From: Pisolithus tinctorius
Taxonomy: Eukaryota; Basidiomycota; Agaricomycetes; Boletales; Pisolithaceae
Length of the DNA stretch: 64,000 nucleotides
Direction of reading: 5' to 3'
Assembly (NCBI GenBank): GCA_024663395.1
Contig: JANFAH010000032.1
Location: forward strand, 124,001 to 188,000
Positions 36,001 through 45,124 of the stretch are shown piece by piece. The notes under the pieces were generated by a model. That model searched no databases and was not told where the DNA came from. It saw only the letters and a list, made by a program, of their open reading frames with translations. Numbering within the stretch: the stretch's first letter is position 1; each line of letters starts with the position of its first letter. Made by a program: the position numbers and the translations under genes.

Positions 36001-37449
36001 TGGCATGGCAACGGGCTTGACCGAAGGGATCCACGATGACATTGGTTTGCTTCAACCATGTAGGCAGACTGCCGCAATGAACCACTCAACTACCTTGGGA
36101 GTCGGTACGTCGGTGGTATAAGGTGACCTGCAAACGTCGGAAGCCAAAATTGCTGGCCAACCACTGTTGGCGTGCTGTGATTGGCTGGCAGAATCACTGA
36201 TCACCCTAAAAATCAAAATGCCCAAATTTGTCAGTGGCCCCCTATACGTAGTGACTAGTTCTTTCGATCCTACACACCTCCTGTTCTACTCCCACTATGT
36301 TCCACTCAGTAGTTATGCACTTTTCCTGCCATTTAAACACAGACCAGGAGTCAGCTCCCAACGACGTTAGTGAACATTCTGATCCTTTTTGACGTTGCCT
36401 ACCGACTTCGTGCGGACGACAGGGTCTCAGAAAGGTCCAGGGGTGCATGAATCAATTCTTCAGAGTGAAGAAGAAGCTTCCGCTACCTACATTGGGGACT
36501 GTCTAGTACTTCCCAGCTGATGTCCAAGGTTGCAGGCGGATACATTGGCCGCACATCGCACCGCAGAGGCAATTGGAATGTTGTTTGGAAAGTCATCCAG
36601 TTCCTGAAATGCTCCACATCATATAGATTACCTCGAACTGCACAGTGATCCAAATAGGGTGTCGCCCGCAGTGAATGAATCTCGCGGACCTCAGCGCGCG
36701 ACAGTTTTGTGAAGTAAGTTTGGGTTCGAGCGGTGACGGCGCGTAAGTCACGTGATCAAAGCCAAACTCACGTTGCTCCCCAGCTTCAACCAGGAAAGAA
36801 CAGCTTCCAACGCTTCATAGAAGAGCTGGCATCCAGACTAGTATTCACCTCTCCTTAGATATACATGCCAACACTTTCATGCAAGGCCCGACATACTCAC
36901 TTGACAAAAGATACCGATTTGCGACGCCTTAACTTTTCATTTGCGATCTTCCCTTCCACCTTCCAAGCCGTCCAGACATTCACCAGAAATACCACCTGCC
37001 TCTGCTTCCATGATCTATCTCTGTAGCAATCCTTGACTCTTCTGTAGGGAGTGGAATATGTTTTGAGTGCGTATGTGCTATGACCCTCTGTTACAGACCA
37101 CTGTCACATACTGAACTATATCAGACACGATCGAGCTGCAACTTACATAAACATCAACAATCCTTACCTTCACTTTCGAATCCACTGCTGCCTGTGTCCC
37201 AACGATATCAACCAAGAGATATCCAAGGATATGTATGTCCGAAGCCCGATTGAAATCTACGACAGAATGCGCCGGGCAGCCCTTTAGAAAACCAGAAAAC
37301 CAGATCCAGCACGAGTTGGCTTCTCATTAGTAACAGTTTCTTCAGGTTTTATTATTCCTCCAAGAGCTTTCCATCTGAAACCAGTTTTTCTTTGTTTCTT
37401 TGTGGCTCACATTATGATTACACACTGGCAACCAAGCTTGAGTGGACAT
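33028..37449. other. Long gene-poor stretch
   Basis: About 4.4 kb between the HET/TPR gene and the outer retrotransposon. Only short unrecognised frames occur. Two minus-strand frames at 34773-35066 and 35552-35824 have protein-like composition but no family I know. A perfect 28-bp palindrome lies at 34777-34804. Confidence 0.45.
34777..34804. repeat. Perfect 28-bp palindrome
   Basis: Starts TACGAGACCATGAT and continues as its exact reverse complement with no spacer. It lies in a stretch without recognised genes. Confidence 0.9.
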
Positions 37450-37454
37450 GTTGC
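37450..37454 (+). repeat. Target-site duplication of outer element, left (GTTGC)
   Basis: GTTGC directly precedes the left outer LTR; the same five bases directly follow the right outer LTR at 54779-54783. Confidence 0.85.
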
Positions 37455-38355
37455 TGTGAAGTATGGGTTTACCCTCAGGTGACCAGGCTTCAAGACCGGG
37501 TGACAGGGGTTAAGTCCGAGAGACAGGGGCCAAGTCCGGTTGGACCAGAGTTGAGGCTGGAGGTTAGGGGCTAAGTCCGGAGGACCAGACTTAAGACCGG
37601 GAGCATGGGAATAAGACTGGTAGCGTGGGAAACTGACCGGTGTTGGAGTGCGCACAAGGGGAAGCCGGTCCGGGGTTGGATCTACCTCCCTTGGTCTCAG
37701 CTTATGTGCTGTACCCTTATGCAAGCCGGGGAGAGGTCCGGGACAGGGGCCGGGAATAGCTTAAGGCTCAGCCTTAGCTATAGAGTAGTCTCGAGGGGTA
37801 ATACGGAGTTGAGGGTAATACTAAGTTGATATTCTGACTGAGGTGCTACGAAGTATGTACAGGGGTTAAATACATGAGGCCGGTCTGGGATAATGAACAT
37901 AGAGCCGGACTTGTGAATAAGCTATTAGTGAGATGATTAGCAAGACGAGGATAGCCACAGTGGCTATGCAGAGGCTAATAGCCAAAGTCCAGGTGACCGG
38001 CATAACCGGGGTTGGACACAGGATTGTACAGTAAGCAAAGTCTGATGAATGGGCTAGACTAAATATAGTACAAACAAAGGGAAACAGACCGGAGTTATGT
38101 CCAGGTGACCCGGACATAGACCTGGGAGGACCGGGGTGGAACAGCGCAAGGCCGAGAGGCCGAAATGGACCGGGGATAGGGGTAAAACACCGGACTTAAG
38201 TTATTTAGACCGGAGTTGGGTTTCCTAGGGCTGGAGTTGAGTTCTCTAGGCCGGAATTAGGTTTTCTAGGCTGGACTGGGACCGGACTTGACCGGAGATA
38301 GGGGCTAGGGGTCCGGACTGGGCTGAGTCCGAGTCCGAGAGTCATGGATATGACA
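37455..38355 (-). repeat. Left LTR of outer element
   Basis: 901 bp, bounded by TG...CA. By eye it differs from the right copy by about 14 substitutions, largely CCGG versus CTGG/CCAG changes, and by indels of about 20 and 1 bp near 37520-37570. Confidence 0.88.
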
Positions 38356-38368
38356 GTATCCCCCTCTT
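38356..38368 (-). promoter_or_regulatory. Polypurine tract of outer element
   Basis: On the minus strand AAGAGGGGGATAC lies directly before the LTR, the expected place for the plus-strand primer of reverse transcription. A near copy of the surrounding sequence recurs at about 40437-40450. Confidence 0.6.
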
Positions 38369-41300
38369 AGGAACCGAACCCTTGAGGTTCCATAGGGAAA
38401 CATGCTCAGAGGGTTACACATGACTACGAGTGAGTCCAAGTGCACACACAGTGCCAAGGGTGAGCCTGAGGGCTGGGAGACAGGCCAGCAATGACCAGAG
38501 GTCCAGTAGTTCAGACCGGAATGGGACAAGCTGGGTTTGTGGGCAAGGGTCAAGTCTGAGGACTGTTCTGGGAACCCGAGGCCAGAGAAGCGACAACAAG
38601 AGGGCCGGAGACCGGTCTAGGAGGCTGCCAGACAGTCCAGCAGGCTGGGACAAGGCAAAGCCGAGTCCGGAAGTGACTAAACCAGCTGTACGGGGGTTTC
38701 CGGAGACAGCTGAAAGCTGAGGCCGATGTCTCAGAGGGCCGGAGTTGCACTTCGGAGCTGGGTTAAGGCAAACCGAAGGCTGGGAATAACCAGGTAAGGC
38801 CTAGGGGTGTGCTTCAGGGCCAGGTCAGGGAAAGCCGGAGACCGAAGATGTGCAGGGGACCGGTAATGTCCAACTAATGTACCAGGAGTGTGCCACTAGG
38901 GCCAGAGATGTGCTTCAAAGCCGGTTCAGGGCAACATGGAGACCGAGAGGGTCTAGAGAGGCCCGGAGATGACCAAAAGATGGTCCAGGGGTGTACCAGT
39001 GTGCCGCTGAGTGACACCGGAAAGGCTCAAAGGCTAGGTGGGTGCCAGGAAGGCCGGAAAACTGGTCTAAAGATGCACCAGTTGGACCGGGACTGCACTG
39101 CAGGGATACCGAGGGTCACAAGAAGTGCCGAGAAGGCTGGGTTTAGGTCCAAGGTCTGCTCCAGGGGGTCATGGGGTCTGAAAGTGTATATCTACAGAAA
39201 AAGAAAACAGATAACAGAAAACCAAGAAAACATATGACAAGGAAACAGGAAACCGAGACAGAGACAGGGGTCAAAGCCGAAGGCTGAGACCGAGGGTGGC
39301 TCAGGCCGGTGGTGGCAAAAGCCGGAGATCGAGACCAGGAGTGGTGGAGCCAGTTGTGCTAAAGCGACTGGTCTGGGGAAAACAGCAAGACCGAAGACCG
39401 GTCAAGGAGACAGAAGGCCGGGAAGGCCGAGAACCGGTCTGAGGGTCAGAGTGGACCGGAAGGGGCAACTGGAGACCGGTCTAATGGTCAGGGGGGGCTT
39501 AGAAAAGCCGGGTGGGGACCAGTCAGGAGCCAGTAAGGGCTGAAAGGGTTAGAAAGGCCATGGGAGACCAGTCTCGACCTGGATGGGGCTGTAAGGCCGG
39601 AAATCCAAAGGGAGACCGGTCTGGAGCTGGGTCGGGCCGGAGTGGCTGACTGGAGGCTGGTCTGAAGGTGTCGGAGGGGTTTGGGGTAGTCAGAGATGAT
39701 CTGAGGTGCTATCCAGCTAGCAGGCTGATAACGGGAGGCCAAAACAGTGTAGGCCGGTGGGCTAACACTGAGACTGGGGTAACCAGGGGTAGCAAGATGC
39801 AAACCCGAGGCCGGAAGTGGCAAGGCCAGGTGCCGAGCACCTTGGAAACAGGCCGGATGGGCTTCTGGAGGTCATCGAGGGACTAGGGGCTGTCTACAAC
39901 AGCTAGAGTTTGGTCTGGACAAGGACCAGAGGTCCTAGCATATCTAGGCATGAACCGGGGACCAGCAGGTCATAAGACCGGTTCAATGAAGGCCTAGAGA
40001 TGTCAACAGGAGGTGAGTCCAGGTGTTGAGTCTGGTTTAGGGGTGTCCGGAGTTGGTTGGAGGTGGGTTTTCCAGTGGTGAGAAGCCCAAAGGCCAAAAG
40101 GGCCACTGGAGGACCGGTTCAGGGGGTCTGGAGACCGGGTGAGGCCTAGGGGTTGTCCAGCTGAAAGGCTGACAACAGGAGGCCAAGACTGGTGAGACCG
40201 GTGAACACACAACCGCCAAGGCCAAGGACTACCGAGACAGTGAGACTGGAGTACCAACACAAATGTTGGGGGCTGGGAGCAACCCAGGGCAGGTGGTTCG
40301 GGAGTGCTTCAGTATGCAAGGACTGGGCCAAGGAACTGGGAACCGGTATGCAGGGACCGAGCAGGGTTGTGCTGAGGGCACCGGAGAGGTAGCAGACAGG
40401 AGTTTGGAAGAGAGTAGGTCACTAGCGAGGTCCCTTATCCCCCTCTTAGGGTAGACTTCCCAAGTCTACAGGGGTACAAGGTGTGGGCTAGGACCACCGA
40501 GAGGAGTACTGGACAGGTAGTAGGAGTACTACCACTGGAGTTGCAAGTCCGAGTACTGAGAATGCTGAGACCGGCTTAACAGGTGTCAAGACCAGTTTCG
40601 GGAAGCTTTTTCAAGGCTGGAAAAGCTTTAAAACCGGAGATACAAGGCCGGAAGAGCAGGCCGGACTGGTATGGGGATAGTAAGGAGTGTCGGAGGCAAA
40701 GGTGAGGGTATGGAGGCCGGAACCAGAGCCCAAGAGGAAACCAGAAGGCCGGTGAAGACTGGCAGGCCAAAAGACAACCGGTAAGACCGGAGTTGGGAGA
40801 GTGGGTAGGACCAGAGTTCCAGAGTCAATGGTGGGGTGACAGTAGCGATGGTTAGGGGAAGGTGAGGGGTTAGCTGGTACCCGAAGGGGCCTCGCGAACA
40901 TACAAGTTCCGGGGCGAGTGGGTGAGCTGGGAAACAGACTGGCAGAGTCGGGGGTTTGTCAGATGGGCCGAAGCCCGGGGTGTCTTGCAAGCAAATTCAT
41001 GCTCCAAGGCGGGGTTGACGTCAGGGGGGTTAGCAAACTTTAGTATTAGGTGGGGATAGGTGACTGCACTACACTCGGCCACCAACGGGTGCCTATTGAG
41101 TGGGCTAGTCGGTTCCCTACAACCAAGATACTTCAGTTCCTAACGAGTTGACAAGGCCGGTTAAAACAGGGGTCGGAGACCGAGAGAGAACCAAGGCCGG
41201 GTCCACCAAGGACCGGAAAGAGGTGCTAGGTCAAGACCATAGCACTGGGGTAGAGGACAGGGGTAGTTCCGGGGGGAGGGAGAGGCCCGAAGGCCAAACG

Positions 41301-41788
41301 AGTGACAGAGGAGTAGCATAGAGCTACCCAAGGGGTATCAGAGGCCGAGGGAGGCCGGAGACAGGAGACCGGCCAAAAGGAATGAGTCCACAGTGAGCAA
41401 GACCGGTCAGGGGCCATGAGAAGGCCTGGAGATGAACACCGGAAGAGAGAAAGAAAGCCGGAGTCAGCAAGACCGGTCAGGGGCTCTAAGGAAGTCCGGA
41501 GATAACAGGCCGGACAAAGGGTGAGGAGGCCTAGTGAGGGAGGGAAGACCAGAACTCAGGAGACCGGTCATAAAGGAGTCTGGAGGTGGGAAAAGTGGAC
41601 ACAAATAGGGGGACTGGAGTTAGCAAGTCCGGTCCAAGGCTACAAAGCCAGGTTGAGGCCGAGGGACTGGCAGGACGAGCCAGGGCCACGAGGGGACCGG
41701 AGTTGGCAAGTCCAGACCAGGGCTGTAAAGCTGGGTGAAACCAAAGGCCTGGCAGGACAAGCCAGGGGTGCTAAGGGGAACAGAGTAA

Positions 41789-41957
41789 TGCACTAATTGA
41801 TTTGTCTCTACTGAGATCACCAGTTTGGCTTCTGGTGTACCGGAGTACCAACTTGTTGACCCAGTTAGGATCCTGGGGTAGACTCTAATTGTTTTGTCTC
41901 AACTGAGACTACCGGTTTTGGCTTCCGGAGTACAAAGCTACCAACTTGTTAACCCGG
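41789..41957 (+). repeat. About 93-bp tandem repeat, second unit split by the Gypsy insertion
   Basis: Unit 1 (about 41789-41882) contains TTGTCTCTACTGAGA and ends CTTGTTGACCCAGTTAGGATCC. Unit 2 starts at about 41884 (TTGTCTCAACTGAGA), is cut after CTTGTTAACCCGG at 41957 and resumes as TTAGGATCC at 52512. Comparing the units gives an internal empty-site reference for the Gypsy insertion. Confidence 0.8.
41954..41957 (+). repeat. Target-site duplication of Gypsy element, left (CCGG)
   Basis: CCGG precedes the left LTR; the same four bases follow the right LTR at 52508-52511. The uninterrupted paralogous unit at 41789-41882 has a single copy at this place (CCAG). Confidence 0.85.
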
Positions 41958-43003
41958 TGTGGGACACTACCTCTGGGTAGCGTGCGGATAGGGGAAGGCT
42001 GTAAGGGAAATCCCTAGGCTCGACCCAAGGGGTGCTGAGTAGGAAGGAGACGTAGAGTATGATGATAGAGTTGGTTGAAGAGTCGAATGTAGGGCACGGA
42101 ATTTAATTCCGCAGAGTTGTAGTTAGGAATAGACTTTACTTCTGAAATTCCGAGGGACGATCTTGACCTGACGAAGTAACTCCGAGACGAATTAGGCACT
42201 CGAGAGGGGAAACGAGGAACTAGCAGACCAAGGACACAAAGACACAGGAGACACAGTGGACGCAGGTGACGCAAAGACACAGGTACGCAGCAAACACAGA
42301 GGATGCAAGGACACTTAGAACTCCTTAGACTCGCATGTGACACGGATGGTGGGTCCCGAAAGATCCTTCCTTTTCGTCTCTAAGGCAGACTTATATAGTA
42401 CATGGATAGTAAGGTACTGATCGGAGAAATGTGGGGCGGGTAAAGCAAAACTCCGAAAAACAAAGAGGGCGACGTGTCAGATGTCAAAGCCATAGAGGAC
42501 CATGTGAAGACAAACTGTTAAGTAGTAACCGAGGAAAACAAACGGGAAAAGATGGGTATATTCCGGCAGGACAAGTGTACATCGTACCGTGGAGTGCACG
42601 AAGGATAGAGACCATAGACGCAAGGGAGTACCCGCATTGCGGAGAAAGGTTCGCAGGAGAAGAGCGAGAGAGGTAACTGGAGTTTTTACTGATGATCTGT
42701 GTGATTTCCCGGCTACATGGCGAGGCGGAGGTTGAGGCGACACGACTGCGGAATTCCAGATAGACATGTGTCAGGTTGATGTTGACACGGAATTCCGGGA
42801 CGATGACTGGTGTGTGTTATTGATGGACAGGGGAGCTCCGAAGGATCAACGGGCGAGGCGGTGCACGAGGCTGATGCACGAGGCTGATGCAATAATTCCG
42901 AAGACGACAGACGTGGAACTTTGATAGGGGTCGACTTTGGTAACGGCGGAATTTTGGTGTTGGCATCCCTATTTTGGCCTCAGGGAGAATACCACTCCCT
43001 ACA
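41958..43003 (-). repeat. Left LTR (3' LTR of the minus-strand Gypsy element)
   Basis: 1046 bp, plus-strand ends TGTGGGACAC...CCCTACA. It contains CGG-N9-CCG at 42097-42111, a sense-strand TATATAAG (42390-42397) and a 13-bp tandem duplication near 42868-42895. It would also be the natural promoter region for the antisense gene that begins 270 bp beyond its end. Confidence 0.93.
42097..42111. promoter_or_regulatory. CGG-N9-CCG near-palindrome in the LTR
   Basis: CGGAATTTAATTCCG; the same sequence is at 51601-51615 in the other LTR. Inverted CGG triplets are the usual targets of Zn2Cys6 dimers, and the element encodes such a protein. Function is inferred only. Confidence 0.35.
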
Positions 43004-43274
43004 CCTCCCAGGGTCTTCGAATGCTGACCGTCCTCGGTCAGAGGCCATCGAGTTGCGGCAGAAGGGCGGCGGAGATTCGGCAGGTGACGTAAACAAAGAT
43101 GGCTCGTGTTCGGCCACGCACCTTGTGTGAGCAAAACTCCGCACATGGGTAATGCGTCAGCAACAGCCCTGTGGAATTAAAAAAAAAACTCGTCCGGAAA
43201 CTGTCTCATCGTCAGATTCACCCTTGTTACTCTACCACCTCGCTCTCAGACTCTCACAACTCTCGCCAACGACC

Positions 43275-44806
43275 ATGCAAGCCTACTCCGTCAACGACGT
43301 GCGTCCCGTGTTCAGCATGAGGGACCAGGCGACCACGGCACTCACTGCAGCTCTAGGGCATGTCTGGAACTTGATCGAGGCGGCGCCACAGCCAGAGGAG
43401 AGGCTGGAGACCATCTATGCGTGGGTGGAGGACTGGGATAAGACATGGGTGAGCAACCTTCCACTGTAGTGCGTCGCGCGTTGACAGAGATCCGCAGGCC
43501 AGCATACGCTCGTGGTGGAAATACGTCGACGACAACGGAATTCCCGTGCCGAAGGTTCGCGACGGGTGCATGCGCGACTATACCGAGGAATCTGCGATGT
43601 GCCAAAGCCTTCTAGTCCCGGGTGCCATCGCCATTGCTGACCTCCATCGTCCAGTGGAGCAGAGACGGATCCACATCGACGACATCTTCAAAGACTACCA
43701 GGAGAGGGTAGAGTTGAGAGCGCAGCTCGAGGCAGAGAGGTTGGCAAGGGAACCTTCTATATGCACGCACAGACAGGCAGCAACGACGATAGGTGAAGGT
43801 CAAGGCTGTGCGCCCAGCGACACTGAAGCAGGGGAGTCTTCGAGGGGGACTGGACGACCAGTGAGGGAACAGACGGATAGTACAGGCAAGGGGAAGGGCA
43901 AGGAAAGGGTACGTCCTACCCTCCAGGAAACGCCGAGTGCGATGGTTAACGTTCAGAAAAACTCCGCAGGCCACAGACGAAGTCGACGAGCTGGAGAACG
44001 ACGAAGGCGAACACCCACCTAACCCTGACCCATCGAAAGCTGGCGCTCCGGCACCTGACCCCAACCTTCGATGCAGGGAGTGCACGAAGGTAAACGCAGC
44101 GTGCGAAGGGCTACCTGGGGAGTCGTGCGAGCGATGCAGGCAGGCCAAACAGAAGTGTAGCCGGTCGCTCAGAGTGGGCAGGAAGGTGAGTACGAGCTGA
44201 TCGCGACGTGAAGATCGAGGACACTGAACCGTAACACAGCGCAAGAACGCCGGTAGTGGAGAGACGGCTGCTGGGCCGTCGCATAAACGGACCAAGTCAG
44301 TAACGGTAACGGCGACGACTGAAACTCCGGCGACGACTGGGCTGAAACTCCAGATCCCTGCTCGCAAACCCCTCCCCAGGCAAAACTCCGAACTGACTCC
44401 TGGGCACCCAACACCTCGTGCTAGTTCCCCATCGACCTCGAACATGCCTCCTCCTCCCGCACCTCGACCTCCCCTCTTCCTTCCATCAGCAACCCCTGCC
44501 CCTCGACCTCACCCTGAGCTAACTCCGCCACCAATGGACAATCCGGGAGACCTTGGCGATGGTGGACTTTTTGGCAGACCGATGGGTTTATTGGACGATC
44601 CACCTGCACCCGTCGTCAGCGTGCAGGACGAGTCTGAAGGTCCTCCAGTTGAAGAAACTCCGCAGGTCGCAAACCCGAGTGAATCGGCTACGCGCGAGAC
44701 TCTTGCTGAGCGCGTCCGACTGCTGGAGGGTAGGGCGGATGACGAGGAGTTTGAGTTGACCCAGATCCACCAGATGCTGGGGCTGTTGGCGATGCGAGTA
44801 GAGTGA
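43275..44806 (+). CDS. Antisense Zn2Cys6 zinc-cluster protein gene inside the Gypsy element
   Basis: Four exons (43275-43448, 43498-43908, 43970-44185, 44240-44806) separated by introns of 49, 61, 54 nt with GT...AG ends join, all in phase 0, to 455 residues without a stop. Residues 1-195 form a Trp-containing region (VWNLIEAAPQ, WVEDWDKTW, IRSWWKYVDD, CMRDYTEESAMCQSLLVPGA) and a Lys/Gly-rich linker. Exon 3 encodes six cysteines spaced C-x2-C-x6-C-x7-C-x2-C-x6-C (RCRECTKVNAAC ... CERCRQAKQKC), the Zn2Cys6 pattern of fungal transcription factors. A Pro-rich segment and a C-terminal coiled coil (ETLAERVRLLEGRADDEEFE) follow. It runs opposite to gag-pol, between pol and the 3' LTR, with a pyrimidine-rich leader. 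It could regulate the element or be a captured host gene; its role is unknown. Confidence 0.8.
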
Positions 44807-45124
44807 CAGATCGGCGCGGTTCAGGGGCGACGCGAGGAGCTGAAGAGGTTGAAGGATCAGCTCAAGGATATGTAGGTACGAGTACAGTAGCATAAGTAGG
44901 TTGCGGAATTTATTTTGTTTTAATTTGTGATTCTTTTGGTATTTTTGAACGGGAATATCGTTAAGAAGGGAGCAGAGAACGAATTGACGAGAGATGGAAG
45001 ATGAGCGGAATTTTTTTTTTTTTTTTTTTGGTGTTTTGTTTTATATGAGACGAAGAGGGTATATATATAAGCGAAAGGAAAAGCGGAGAAAGAGAGGAAA
45101 GAAAGAGATAGAGAGAAAGGTGTG

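Noticed and set aside
41140..41800. Short frames in the CCGG-rich interior of the outer element
   Set aside because: Open by composition; translations are Gly/Arg/Pro-rich on both strands without pattern.
42014..42343. 109-codon frames in both LTRs (also 51518-51847)
   Set aside because: Low-complexity Cys/Leu/Ser translation of a GACACA-rich stretch, no motif; LTR non-coding sequence.
43612..44445. 277-codon minus-strand open frame inside the Gypsy element
   Set aside because: It lies wholly opposite the spliced zinc-cluster gene, has Cys/Arg/Ser-rich composition without a motif, and is best explained as a shadow of that gene.
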